In this document: positions 46,584 through 57,538 of the stretch, one piece after another
Layout: each line of letters starts with the position of its first letter
Position numbering within the stretch: the first letter of the stretch is position 1
NCBI GenBank assembly: GCA_014281115.1
Contig: JACONQ010000003.1
Coordinates: 1,984,001-2,048,000 of the forward strand
DNA length: 64,000 bases
Origin: Laburnicola sp. R22_1
Lineage: Eukaryota; Ascomycota; Dothideomycetes; Pleosporales; Didymosphaeriaceae
Direction: 5' to 3'
Notes under the pieces: generated by a model
Seen by the model: only the letters and a program-made list of their open reading frames with translations
The model's database searches: none
Told to the model about the DNA's origin: nothing
Made by a program: the position numbers and the translations under genes

Positions 46584-48163
46584 AATGAAGGTAAGTTGCG
46601 GTACTGCGATCGGGGTCTTTATACTAGATAATAGCCTTGGATTTATGCTACCTATAGTACATAATTTAAATGCGTCCTAGTGCAACTCTTCGGGCAAGGG
46701 TAGGAGTCTGCCACCTTTGGTGGGTCCTACCGAAGTAGGCGTTGACGGCAACTATAGAACCGCTTTCGAATAGTTATCTTAACAACCCTTTCTTGTTAGA
46801 GTTATATAACTATCTATAGTACTGACGAAAATCTCTGCATACAATAGTATAAAATTCGCACGCGCACACCCTTTTCCTCCATATTATCGATTAAAATACC
46901 GGAACCCTGAGTAAGTCGGGCAAGGGTAGAGACTTGTGAGGAGAAATAAGCGCTATTGCAGGCTTTGTAAGCTCAGGCGTAGACTGTGCACTTCGACCTT
47001 GCCCCCAAATTCCCGGCCATTTAAGAAGAGCGTTGCCATCACTATTTCACCTCCCCTACTTTCCTTCTCTTCCTCATTGTTTTCGATTGATCGGCCTCCG
47101 ACGACGCCTCGCGAAGATGACCATGAAGAGAAAGCGTGCGGATAACGATGACGACACCCAGCACTATTCGCTACCCACAGAGTGGATAACAAGACCCGAC
47201 TTTCTAGGCCCAACGACCGATGTTATCGTTTGCGAGTCTGTTACCTTTCGAGTATTGGAAATTGTGCTTTGGCTGGATGCCTGGTTCGCAAATGCGCTAT
47301 CCCCGCGATGGGCAAATTCGTTGGAAGATGGCGAAGTGAGATAGTCGTTAGCCAAGGTGCCATTGACGATGCCCATGGATGCGACATGCGCAATGCGCTT
47401 GGTCTTCCTGGTATTCTACTAACAAGTCTCGAAGCTTCCAAAAGGACTTTCTGTCCAGCACTTGAACGAACTCGCAACTGTTTGCGACAAGTACAACTGG
47501 ACACTAATTATGCGTTCGCATCTACGAGAGCACTGGTGGATTGATTAACACTGGGATCTTGGAGGACGTCGGCCAAGAGTACAGGACCCTGACGAGTGGA
47601 AGATGTGGCCCTGGATTATCTCTACATTTGAGGGATCTTTGTCCAAAAAGCTCGCATTATTAAAGGACGTGTTTGCTGGCAGTATGTACATGAGGGGAGA
47701 CGATTTAGTTATCTATCTTTGGGATTATTCTTCTTTTTTAGCCCTTAACATCCATGGGATAGATTCTAGTATGCCTCTTCCTAACATTTACTAATAATGG
47801 GCGACTAATATAGATTAGAGGAGCTACTAGATTGCCGTTCGAAGATGTGGAGCCAGTTAATATACAGGTGGCAGAAACTCCTTAAGAAACTAAAAGAACA
47901 AAGAAAAACGGATAGGGCACACCTCTTAATGGTGGGATTTATGTGTTAAGCTATGATCGACATGCTAGATGAACTGGCCAAAGAAGTCCGGTTTATTGAT
48001 AAGCTTAATAGGTTAGAAGATAGCTCGATTGTATTGTCAAAGAAAGAACTAGTCGAAACTCTACTATACTGCCATTAGCAGAAGGTTGCCTATAATATTA
48101 GTTAAAAAAAGAATCTTTTAATCTTTTATTTTATAAATTTTATTTATATAAACTTTTAATTTA
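46584..48163. other. AT-rich region, no gene confidently recognised
   Basis: Between about 46936 and 47800 several plus-strand frames (47033-47344, 47182-47544, 47603-47794) overlap, with a basic MKRKRADNDDDT start at 47120 and later WIISTFEGSLSKKL. They could be parts of a decayed gene, but I cannot assign it. From 47800 to 48163 the sequence becomes very AT-rich and leads into the minisatellite-like TATAAACTTTTAATTTA motif. Confidence 0.35.
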
Positions 48164-48165
48164 TA

Positions 48166-50021
48166 ACGTACTCCACAACCGAGCGACTCACTTTTGCCAA
48201 GACCCCACCAAAACATGTACTATTCACGACAGTACAGAGTTAATACGAACTATTATCAATAGTCTAAATAGGCCAATCTATTCAGAATCTACTTCTGCAG
48301 GTTATTTACACGTTGTTCTATTGTGCCCAGGCTCGCCGCAGCGTCCACAGCGCCGTTGAGTTGGCTCGCCTCTATTAACGCGCGCCCTCTTCTTTGCCTT
48401 CTTGCCATCACTGCGCGCCGCAAAGTCCTTTAGAGTAGCCAGCCGCTGGCCCTCTTTAGCTGTAAGAGCTCCTTCTTGCTGCAATCGCTTTCTTTTGTGC
48501 GATTTACGTCGCGTGGCGGCCTCATTAGCAGCTTAAAGTTCGGCGTTGCGTTTGGTTATTAATACTAAAGAATGCCCCATTAGCTTGGCGCCTTTAACAA
48601 GCTTTTCCACCGCCTTAACTATATAAGTTGGGGAACTATCCACATGCCTTTGAATCCTCTGCTTAACCAGCATTGATTGTGACCTAAGTTCTGTACTATT
48701 TCGCGGAGTTTGCGACTCCTATGTACTATCGCGAATAGTACATTCTGGAGGCGTACGCAGGCGGACGTTAAGCTGCGATAGTACAGCCTCTGGGTTGTGG
48801 GGCACTAGGCCAGCACCTTGAAAGCCTCCTTTGATATTACTTTCAGTAATTGAAGCCTTAAAAGCAGCAATAAAGCAAGGTAGGAACTCGATTTTAGTGA
48901 TGTGCGTGATGTAGTTGCGCATCAGATTCTCGGCTTGGCGCCCATACGCCTTCTTTAACAGCGCAAAACAACCCACGTCAAGTGGCTACAAGAGGTGCGA
49001 CGAATGTGGAGGCATACAGAGAGTAATAATATTACTCTTTTTGCAGTAATCCTGGAATTCGAGCAAGTTGTGACTTTTGTGGCCATCAATAATGAGCAAA
49101 CGTGCTCCACCAATAGTACGCCTCTTTGTATGCTCATCAAAGTGCTTCAGCCATTGCAGACCAAGCTTATTTGTCGTCTAGCCGTTCTTAGAGACTGCAA
49201 TAACCTAATTATGAGGTAGATCCTTCTCCTTATACTAGGCGGAGAGGTGGTGCTTGCCCCCGAAGATAATGAAGGGTGGGATCCACCACCCCATTGCGTT
49301 GATGCCTTGGATAACTGTTGTCCACTCCCTATTGCCCTGCTGCACCTGCTTTGGCTGTCCTCAACGCTTAGAGCCTGTGACTACCACTCCAGTCAATATT
49401 ATGCCTATTATAAAGCCAGACTCGTCGAAATTGTAGGTGTCCTTATCTAGGATACCATACTTAGCCTTCATGTTCTCCACAAGCCGGAATCAGCCTCGTA
49501 TCACCTCAGGATCCTCCTGGAGGGCTCTCTTATAGTCGTACTTTCGATTAAACTTGACTTTAAGCTCTGGCTGGCGCTTAATAAAGTTTGGAGCCCAGTT
49601 ATAGCCCACAGGGTCGCGATGCCGCTTAGCTAGCAAAGAATTGGCCATATCCTCTATGGCAGCAAGCCGTGGCGGGAATTCTTATAAGTCTAGGTCGAGT
49701 ACATGCTGTATAATCGCCTTCTCCTCTCTTACAGTGAGCTTCATTGTGTTGGGTGGGCAGTCGCGTTGGAAGGCGATTCCAGCGCGTCGTCGGCTGAGGG
49801 TCTTTTGAGGGATGTTATAGATGGCGGCAGCGCGTCTTTGCGAAAGTGACGCGTCTTGTTTGATAGCCTGGATCGCAAGCTGTATACGAGCTTTGTTTGA
49901 CGCTAGTAGTTCGTTGTGTTGTTAAGGCATCGCGTTGTACTATTGATGGTAGCACGTTTTGGTGGGGTCTTGGCAAAAGTGAGTCGCTCGGTTGGGTGAG
50001 TCGCTCGGTTGTGGAGTACGT
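48166..50021 (-). mobile_element. pogo-type DNA transposon, third copy, full length
   Basis: Both ends carry the inverted repeat ACGTACTCCACAACCGAGCG, and the repeat continues to about 55 bp with a tandem GAGTCGCTCGGTT duplicated at the right end. The flanks are TA (possibly TATA). The element sits inside a 17-bp AT-rich repeat. It encodes one transposase on the minus strand, which is nonsense-mutated. Confidence 0.88.
48302..49930 (-). pseudogene. pogo-like transposase with C-terminal zinc knuckle, about ten stops
   Basis: From ATG 49930 the frame reads to 48302 without any shift. It has an N-terminal helix-turn-helix (AAAIYNIPQKTLSRR), then a second DNA-binding region. Catalytic Asp residues lie in YNFDESGF, LLIIDGHKSH and PLDVGCFALLKKAYG. 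A CCHC-type zinc knuckle (RRCGRCGEPGHNRTTCK) ends it. Stops occur after MP, in DLDL, VIRG, GSKR, LSA, PHN, KNG, HLL (where the family has Gln), DST and NAEL. All can be derived from CAA, CAG, CGA or TGG by C-to-T or G-to-A changes. This is typical of RIP on an otherwise full-length transposon gene. Confidence 0.88.
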
Positions 50022-50252
50022 TATAAACTTTTAATTTATATAAACTTTTAATTTATATAAACTTTTAATTTATATAAACTTTTAATTTATATAAACTTTT
50101 AATTTATATAAACTTTTAATTTATATAAACTTTTAATTTATATAAACTTTTAATTTATATAAACTTTTAATTTATATAAACTTTTTATTTATATAAACTT
50201 TTTATTTATATAAACTTTTATTTTATATAAACTTTTATTTATTTTTAATTTA
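50022..50252. repeat. 17-bp AT-rich minisatellite
   Basis: About a dozen tandem copies of TATAAACTTTTAATTTA, with variants having one more T or a missing A near the end. A single matching unit lies on the other side of the transposon (about 48146-48163), so the transposon probably landed in this array. Confidence 0.9.
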
Positions 50253-50807
50253 CCCAAGAGGGCTACGCAAACGCTACCGCCAGCATTCCCGAGCTTGCCA
50301 GAAAGGGCATATGCAACGTTAAATGCCTAGGGGTAGAACGACAAAGGCTTTTATCTTAAATAACATGACAAAAAAGCAGAGCCCTCTGCTTAGTAAACAA
50401 AAAGAGCGTTTTTAATTTATATAAACTTCTAATTTACAACTTTTAATTTATTTATTAAACATTAAAGCGTGTGGTCTTTGCGTGGGCACGTCCAGGAATA
50501 CCGCGCCCCTAGGGGGTTGAGATAGTTAGGAGATAAGGTTAATTTTCGAGATAGATAACAGTACTATATTGTATATTGCTTTACTAAATAGGAATCGAGT
50601 GTATATATTAATAGGAGCAGAAAAGTACATATTAAGTCTAAGATATACTTAAGCTATACCTTAACCTATACATTATCTGTCAGGCTTGTTTGTTACTTTA
50701 CACTACCACCTATTATACGGCTTAAATATTGCTTGCGGGTATGTCCCTATTTTCTATCGTACTCCTCTAGCGTGCCGTAGATTATAGTACTTTTTCCGTT
50801 CTAATTC
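50253..50807. other. AT-rich region downstream of the minisatellite
   Basis: Further degenerate minisatellite units occur near 50412-50455. No gene is recognised. Confidence 0.4.
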
Positions 50808-51503
50808 CTAGTCCTTAATTTTATACCGACGCTGTTGATGGCGATTATCTATAAATACGAATCCATTATAGAGACGATCACCAGTATGTTTATTAGTGCC
50901 TCCTGGTATAACATTTACAAAAGGCGGTTTGCTAGCAGCGAAGCTTACGCCATTAAAGCTTCTAAATATATACTGCTCTTGACAGTGCGGAGAGGCTAGA
51001 TTTAAGAGGAATATGGGGCTTAACTGTTTAACAGATTTAATCTCCCTATTAATTTCTAGGATATCCTTGGAGCTTAATGTCCTAATGCTTTTCTTTGGGT
51101 CGTTGTAGTAGCAGTACTTTGTTTCTAGGGGCTCCCAAGGTTTCCTTCTTCCACCCGAGAAAAGATAGCGAAAGTCTTTGCCAAAGCACTCTGAAACAGT
51201 AAGGGTATCTATAGTAAGAAATACCTGATCGAGTTCTACTGGTACTTTAAGTTGGCCGTCGTAGGTTCTATTTAGACATGCTTTTAGTGAGTCCATCTTA
51301 TGTTGTATATCACCTGTACGATCGTGTATAGTAAGGAATAAGCGGGGCTTTCGGGAGCTTTTCTTTGCCCTACTAGCGAGATCTAGATCTGCCCCAATTA
51401 GTACTGGAGTCGCTCCCATATTAATAGCTGTTTGAAGCCATTCAGTTTTCTTAAAGACTATGCTCCAGACTTTATCCCAGAGCTCCTGGTGGAGTTTAGA
51501 CAT
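50808..51503 (-). CDS. Hypothetical protein of 231 residues
   Basis: ATG 51503 opens an unbroken frame in AT-rich DNA. It contains PVLIGADLDLASRAKKSSRK, a long charged middle part and a GGTNKHTGDRLYNGFV segment near the end. No signal peptide or membrane helix. I do not recognise a family. The absence of stops in a RIP-like background suggests that it is or was recently functional, or was not duplicated. An upstream exon cannot be excluded. Confidence 0.5.
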   Translation of the reverse strand: MSKLHQELWDKVWSIVFKKTEWLQTAINMGATPVLIGADLDLASRAKKSSRKPRLFLTIHDRTGDIQHKMDSLKACLNRTYDGQLKVPVELDQVFLTIDTLTVSECFGKDFRYLFSGGRRKPWEPLETKYCYYNDPKKSIRTLSSKDILEINREIKSVKQLSPIFLLNLASPHCQEQYIFRSFNGVSFAASKPPFVNVIPGGTNKHTGDRLYNGFVFIDNRHQQRRYKIKD

Positions 51504-51952
51504 TCTGAATAGTGTGTTACTATAAGAAAGAGTATAGTTAGTACGAGCTATATAAATACTCCTATCTAAGACAATTATATTAAAACGACCTGGTAGCTTT
51601 TATGCTTTCAAGCTCTAATTTGAGGGTTATTACCTCTATTTTATTTACGCAGTTTTTATATACAGTTCAATAATAAAATCTTAGATTAATATGCTAGTTA
51701 AATAATAATAGCTTATTCGCCCTTAGACAGTATCTTTATAGGTATATACACTATAGAATTAGGGTTACTAGCGCTATTTGTGCTAGTAAGAAATTCATAG
51801 GGGAGAGTGGCCAGATCTCTCGTCATTAAATACAGACGCAGTTTTTGATAGCCAGAGTAATGTAAGGCTGGGAACTTAGCACCTACCTATACTCTTTTAA
51901 GTAGAAATTAAGATATATAAACAGGCATTATACATTCCTTCTACAGTTAAAA
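51504..51952. other. AT-rich intergenic, divergent promoter region
   Basis: It lies between the starts of the minus-strand gene at 50808-51503 and the plus-strand gene at 51953. No defined motif was found. Confidence 0.4.
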
Positions 51953-52597
51953 ATGGAATGGTCTAGTTCAGAAAAGTCAAGTGTGAAAAGTCTCTTTCGA
52001 ATCATTTATAGGTTTGAGCAGAGCCACGCTTGGCTCGCAATTCTACATGTTGTTAAAATCCTACATACACAAACTAACGCCAGATGGTCTACATGGTATC
52101 TTGCCCAAGCTGTACTATTTATACAGACATCGTATTGGCCGCTGGATATCTGGCGACGAGCCTTAATAGCGTTGCGCCAATGGCAGTTTGCAAATCCAGG
52201 ATGCATTATAACACTAGTTTATAAACCAGAAGAATTTTACGAATTGTGGAAATTGCTTGAGCACTTTAGTAAGTTTTAATAGGCGAATTACAATTGTAAT
52301 TAACATAAGACAGACAACCACATTAGCCATACTAGTTTAACACGCGTCCGTATGCTAGCATTTGGTCTTTTTCTACCACAGGACTGGGATTTATGGAGCG
52401 ATAGTAATCTAGGGCATACAGACGTACTTAATTGTGCGTATATGTTTTTAGGCCATGTTACAGCTTCAAAGCAGCGATATTGGGAAGTATGTTATTATGA
52501 GCACTGGGACCGCATTGTAAAATCAGAGAGAGCTTCATATTTATTAGATAATCCCTCTAGTTATATTAGATACCTATGGAGAAAACTTAGTTCCTAA
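51953..52597 (+). CDS. Hypothetical two-exon protein, ends at the NLR element border
   Basis: ATG 51953 begins MEWSSSEKSSVKSLF. An intron 52269-52313 (GTAAGT...TTAAC...CAG) joins in frame to the second part (LAFGLFLPQDWDLW, then YMFLGHV, then the end YLWRKLSS), giving about 199 residues. The stop TAA (52595-52597) consists of the TA target-site bases plus the first base of the TIR element, so the insertion created or replaced the natural end. A RIP-decayed relative lies at 15826-16471. The sequence is rich in Trp and Tyr. The function is unknown. Confidence 0.6.
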
Positions 52598-54910
52598 CAT
52601 CCGTCCCTGGGTTACCGGACACCCCATGTGACCGGACAAACTATCGGTACTTTGACTTTCAGCAGCTGCAAAACCTATGCGCACAACGAATATTGCAATA
52701 ATTCTATGAAAATAATACGCTGCAGCTAATCCCAGATGTGGGTAATCTACTTTTTCCCCAAATTTACGTTCGCATCGTTGTCTCCGCGCCTGATTTGTAC
52801 AGCGCCTTGTGTTGTGGCAAAACATAGTTCCCTACCTATAGCGCCAATATTGAGCCTTTTTCGCTCCGGCTTTTTGTAGACCAGCCTTATCCTACCCTCG
52901 CGACCCCCCTCTGATTCTAAGTTATTATCAGCCCTATGCGCGCTGCAGGGCGCGATTTCATGCAGCGCCGCTCCGCCGATTGGTACTTCCAGCGGAAGCG
53001 AACCACCGATCCGGGCTAATGCGAGACCCCGCACGTCTTACGTCATGCACTGGCGGGGTGTTTCATTGCCAAGATATGTGGCTGTGCGGGGTGCACTAGC
53101 GTTCGGATTATTGTTAAATCCGACCTCGGATTGGGAGCAGTGACAAGGCAAGGCCGGGTGCTTGTTTAGTTAGCCAACGCGCTGCCAGCGGCGAAACCAG
53201 CTTCGACATAGCGATCCTAAACACCTTGAGATGCAGTCTAACGCACAGCGATACCTACTTTGTAGTATAGCCACGCAACTGGAGTGCCGAGATCCGCTGT
53301 TGCTCCTTCCGCTAACTGATAGAACGACCCGATTGAGCACTCCGCGCCCTTATGCTTCTTGAGTCCACCGGCGCGCCGATTCCTAGACCAAGCCGCAGCG
53401 AGCTCTGGTCTTGGCCTGTTGAAAGGGAATACGATGTGATAGGAAGGATACAAGCTAGGATAGAGCGCGACGGGCCTAGAAGGAAGCCTGCGCTTCGGCA
53501 TGTAGGTTCAACTAAGCGTTACTGGCAAAACGCCGTCGTTGCAAGCGCACACGAAAGTGGAAAGCCCTGCATGTTTTAGTGATACAGCTGTCGTACGGTT
53601 AAACAACCAGCGGCTCCTTACATGAGCACTGCAATCTCTAGAGCTGTAGAGACGTGCTCCAGTTTGAGCTCTGAGGGTCACTGGGAACTTCGGATTGTTC
53701 ATGTTCGTGAGGGACGAGTACTAGCGGAGCTGTGATGGTGGCTATGCTTGGCAACACTCTACACTATCTACAGTTGCATCCAGCACTCTTTCTCTTCAGC
53801 CAGATCTACAAACCATCGCCTCCGGCGCAACCCCCTGGCAGGTGCGGGTCGGCCATCCTCCCTGCTAGCGGTGGCAACTCGAAGTACCATCTCACATAGG
53901 CTGCACCTTACACTAATTTCTAAGCGAACTGTGGTATTTTGGCTATGCTGTTTTTATGCTTCGTCCGCCCTGCCGCTTTAGAGACCATCTGTTTACCACG
54001 CCTATCTCGTGCTAGGTGTTATTCTGCTTACTAAGCTCTATCGCCTCTAACTGCCATGTTGCGAGAGCTTTGCGAGATGATACAGTAAAGGGATGTTGAG
54101 GACCTAAGGCAACTGTCCGCAGCCCGCAGCAGTCCTCCATTAGTAAGATCGCTTTATTTGTAAGTCCCTGACCCTTTAACGTAAACGCGAGATTGTTCAT
54201 GCTGGTCAGCGTGTCTGGATGCTCCTCCCCAAGCACCCTCGAGCTCGTCTCCATCACTTGCACCTCTAGCTCTTCGGCCTCCTTCCACCGGCCTTGATTC
54301 CTGTACGTCGACGCCAGGTTGGCCATGCTGGTCAGCGTGTCTGGATGCTCCTCCCCAAGCACCCTCGAGCTCGTCTCCATCACTTGCACAAACAGCTCTT
54401 CGGCCTCCTTCCACCGGCCTTGATTCCAAAACGTCGACGCCAGGTTGGCTATGCTGGTCAGCGTGTCTGGATGCTCCTCCCCAAGCACCCTCGAGCTCGT
54501 CTCCATCACTTGCACCTCCAGCTCTTCGGCCTCCTTCCACCGGCCTTGATTCCTGTACGTCGACGCCAGGTTGGCCATGCTGGTCAGCGTGTCTGGATGC
54601 TCCTCCCCAAGCACCCTCGAGCTCGTCTCCATCACTTGCACAAACAGCTCTTTGGCCTCCTTCCACCGGCCTTGATTCCAAAACGTTGACGCCAGGTTGG
54701 CCATGCTGGTCAGCGTGTCTGGATGCTCCTCCCCAAGCACCCTCGAGCTCGTCTCCATCACTTGCACAAACAGCTCTTCGGCCTCCTTCCACCGGCCTTG
54801 ATTCCTGTACGTCGACGCCAGGTTGGCCATGCTGGTCAGCGTGGAAGGATGCTCCTCCCCAAGCACCCTCGAGCTCGTCTTCATCACTTGCACAAACAGC
54901 TCTTCGGCCT
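52597..54910. repeat. Left inverted arm of the NLR element
   Basis: This is the inverse of about 59995-62932. From the end inward: a terminus, a family A-like subterminal block (to about 53037), a block with two ORFs (53238-53501 and 53508-53702, minus strand), the motif GGGAGGATGGCCGACCCGCA inverted near 53850, and the NLR 3' end. The two arms differ by scattered, mostly C/T or G/A changes. Confidence 0.85.
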
Positions 54911-56906
54911 CGTCATATCGTCCGTCAGTGAGCAATGCCATAGCGCATTTCCATGCTAGGTCTATCCTATCTCCCTTCTCTTCTTTAGGAACATCGTGAG
55001 ATAGAGCATACCTAGCATGGGGAATTAATCGTCTCCATTTGCTTTGATTTCCGTGATTATTGTCTGGGAACATTCTAAGTAGTCGTGCAATAGCGTGTTG
55101 ACTCCATTGCTCTAGCCTCTCGTGCTTTTGGAGCCATCCCCGTAGAGCACTATGTACTAGCTGGTGAACATCGAGCGCAGACTCGGCAGGTCGCCTAGTA
55201 ACAAGCCCGTAGCTGTTGAGGATTTGTATCGCAGCTTCCCTTTCACGAGGCGATAATGCTTCTAGAAGATCGAGCGGGATGTCTTTTCGGTCTACCGAGG
55301 CCGCAAGAAACAGATATTCTGCTGCTAGTGGATCACTACCGCGGATCTGGTCCATTGAGATGAGAAGTGTGGTGGCTACAGGACCTGTTGTGTCATATTC
55401 TTGTAGCCTGCCCTCTAATGGTACACGGCTACGCTCGCGAGCTTCCCCCTTTTGCTTCAGCAATTGTGATCGGTAGTGTTCTAGCGTAGTGTTTCTGGTG
55501 TTGATGTACGCTGCTGCTTGGACAATTGCTAGGGGAAGATGCGATAACTCTTGCAGCAAAAGTCTCGCCTCCTGTTGCTCACGTTCTGAAACTGGAGTCT
55601 TCAAATAGTTCTGCAACGTCCTTCTTGCTACATCGGGCGTCATTTCCCTAAGCTGCACAACCTTCTGTAGTTCTAGCCTCTCAGTTATCTTGCTGTTGGT
55701 AGTCGTGAAGATGATCGAACAGAGTTCGGACTGTGGCAGGTAGTCGATCAAGTTGGCGGCCCCTGGTGCTGTGGGCATCCCGCTGGACCCCAGGTCTATG
55801 CGATCCACGTTGTCGAAAATGAGCAACCACTGCCTTGACCCCTTTCTGCTTTGATGAAGTTTGACCAGCTGCCTGATATCCGCCTTCTCATCTGCCCAGC
55901 CAGGAATGTCAAGCTTTTGCGCAATGCTCGCATATGACTGATAGAGGCTGTCTGCGTTGCTTGCATCAATCCAGAAGACCGAGCAGCTCTTATTCTTCCG
56001 TCTTGTCTGGTATGCAAGCTCGAGCGCTAGCTGTGATTTGCCTGTCCCCGGTGGTCCGGTTATTGCCATCCTTGTGGTTTCCTTGCCCGTGAAGAGCGTT
56101 GCTTCTAGTTCGGCAAGCTGTGACTCCCGGCCAACAAAATGGTCGTTCTGGGAAAACGGGATGATAGCCGGAGCTGAACCGGCTGCTTCCACTTCAATTT
56201 GGAGTCTTCTCCACGCCTGCTCCTTTCCCTCGCCATAGGAAGTAGACATAAAGACGTCGAGAAGTCCGAGAAGACAGTATACCCCGTCTTCCTCTTCAGT
56301 TGTCCGGCGATGTTTGGCCCATTCCATTCGCTTGGGTATAGTAAATCCGTCCAATGGGCAGTTCCGCAAGGCCTGGACTGGAATGCTAGTAATGTCGTGT
56401 AGTAGCTGCTCGAGGGATTGTTTATCGCCTATCCGCCGTCCTTCGAAAGAAAAGAACTCGACTGATGCTGGAGCAATAAGCTCTTGAAGCGTCCAGCCCC
56501 TAGTAAACCATTCGCTCGCCCGAAAGGATGCCTCCCACGCACGTTCTTCGCGCATGTCAGCTGCAGTGGGTGCTGAAACATCTGGTAGGAAAACATAGCA
56601 TCTTGCTGCATCTCTGTACCAATGAAACATCGAGTTGATTGCTCTCGAGAGCTCACGAAGGTTCCATTTATTAATGCAACACGTGTCGATCCAGAAGTAC
56701 TGAAGCTGGTCCTTGGCCGCCTGTTCCGCACAGAACTCGATCTTTCGATAACCCTTCTTCTCTTTGTAGGTGTTGCCTCCGATATCTTCGAAGAGAATCT
56801 CAGAATCTCCCCATCTGTGTGAAAGGATAGCATAGCGTGGAATAGTCTTCCCGCTGAAGTCGGTCAAGACGAGTCTCTTGGAATGATTGAAGTGAAGAAG
56901 CCGCAT
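54012..56906 (-). CDS. HET-NB-ARC-TPR protein (fungal NLR)
   Basis: The ATG chosen is 56906 (MRLLHF), giving 964 residues without an intron. The HET domain (1-215) shows YAILSHRW (25-32), WIDTCCI (72-78) and WFTRGWTLQELIAP (133-146); HET domains trigger cell death in heterokaryon incompatibility. The NB-ARC domain has Walker A GPPGTGKS (284-291), Walker B LLIFDNVD (361-368) and HLPLA (456-460). About five nearly identical 42-residue TPR units plus degenerate caps end it, presumably the ligand-sensing part. The gene diverges from the NLR at 57539 and shares its last TPR cap and 3' end almost exactly. It appears intact and is probably part of a non-self recognition system. Confidence 0.92.
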   Translation of the reverse strand: MRLLHFNHSKRLVLTDFSGKTIPRYAILSHRWGDSEILFEDIGGNTYKEKKGYRKIEFCAEQAAKDQLQYFWIDTCCINKWNLRELSRAINSMFHWYRDAARCYVFLPDVSAPTAADMREERAWEASFRASEWFTRGWTLQELIAPASVEFFSFEGRRIGDKQSLEQLLHDITSIPVQALRNCPLDGFTIPKRMEWAKHRRTTEEEDGVYCLLGLLDVFMSTSYGEGKEQAWRRLQIEVEAAGSAPAIIPFSQNDHFVGRESQLAELEATLFTGKETTRMAITGPPGTGKSQLALELAYQTRRKNKSCSVFWIDASNADSLYQSYASIAQKLDIPGWADEKADIRQLVKLHQSRKGSRQWLLIFDNVDRIDLGSSGMPTAPGAANLIDYLPQSELCSIIFTTTNSKITERLELQKVVQLREMTPDVARRTLQNYLKTPVSEREQQEARLLLQELSHLPLAIVQAAAYINTRNTTLEHYRSQLLKQKGEARERSRVPLEGRLQEYDTTGPVATTLLISMDQIRGSDPLAAEYLFLAASVDRKDIPLDLLEALSPREREAAIQILNSYGLVTRRPAESALDVHQLVHSALRGWLQKHERLEQWSQHAIARLLRMFPDNNHGNQSKWRRLIPHARYALSHDVPKEEKGDRIDLAWKCAMALLTDGRYDEAEELFVQVMKTSSRVLGEEHPSTLTSMANLASTYRNQGRWKEAEELFVQVMETSSRVLGEEHPDTLTSMANLASTFWNQGRWKEAKELFVQVMETSSRVLGEEHPDTLTSMANLASTYRNQGRWKEAEELEVQVMETSSRVLGEEHPDTLTSIANLASTFWNQGRWKEAEELFVQVMETSSRVLGEEHPDTLTSMANLASTYRNQGRWKEAEELEVQVMETSSRVLGEEHPDTLTSMNNLAFTLKGQGLTNKAILLMEDCCGLRTVALGPQHPFTVSSRKALATWQLEAIELSKQNNT
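54154..54910 (-). repeat. TPR-encoding 126-bp tandem repeats, left gene
   Basis: Five near-identical units with a divergent first unit and cap. The units alternate between the YRNQG and FWNQG forms. Unit differences are block replacements: TAC AGG versus TTT TGG, and TTT versus GAG (LF/LE). Rare single changes give Met to Ile and Glu to Lys. Confidence 0.92.
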
Positions 56907-57538
56907 CGTTACCACATCGTTTCTCAGTCGAGGAAGCAGAAAATACAGACAATCTAGGGCAAGGCGCTGTTAGGAACTGGCTAAGATGGGTGGATATGGA
57001 TTGTGGGAGAAAGCGCGGTCGGTGGAATATGATGGCCGAGTATGGGTTGCGAGGGCGGCCTCCCAAGGCTGTGCACAGGGGGCGCTCGACGTGCTCAGCC
57101 GCGCCCGGCTGACTTGCACAGGCGAGCGCTCGTGTCTCGTGTTCGCCCGCAAACATGCGCAAGCAATTCAACAAATTTTATCTGCTTGCTAATTTAACTT
57201 AATCGATGCGGCATTGAGGAAATAAGCCTTGCAGGCTTAGCATCCTACCGGCTGGGTGGAGTGATATCGATAAGAGGCGAGCCCGTCCTGCTGCGCGCCT
57301 CAGGTCCGCAACCTCCAGCCACAACTGGGAGCCTGAGCCTGAGCAAGTCAGCCGGGCGGGGCTGAGCCCACCGAGCGCCTCTAGTACACAGCCTCGAGAT
57401 GCCGCCTTCACAGCCTATCTTCAGCAATCATTTTCACTATTTTTGGTGGTTTTACTTATAAGTGTACCCTCCTGCCTTTGGAATACGCGCCTATACCTGC
57501 CCGCCGCACCCAGCTTGTGTACGCACCGATGATCCGAA
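56907..57538. promoter_or_regulatory. Shared divergent promoter of the two NLR genes with an inverted repeat
   Basis: The 632-bp space between the ATGs contains an imperfect inverted repeat: 57053-57120 (GGCGGCCTCCCAAGGCTGTG ... CGCCCGGCTGACTTGC) and its inverse at about 57343-57407. Each arm is about 65-70 bp and lies on the side of one gene. The repeat could place equal regulatory sites before each gene, or could be the rest of the duplication that made the pair. No TATA box is obvious. Confidence 0.6.

Noticed and set aside
47033..47794. Several overlapping plus-strand ORFs
   Set aside because: They overlap in different frames with no recognisable domain, and no splice model joined them convincingly.
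54154..54910. Regular repeats resembling a CRISPR or satellite array
   Set aside because: The units are coding, 126 bp, contiguous without spacers, and in frame with an NB-ARC gene.
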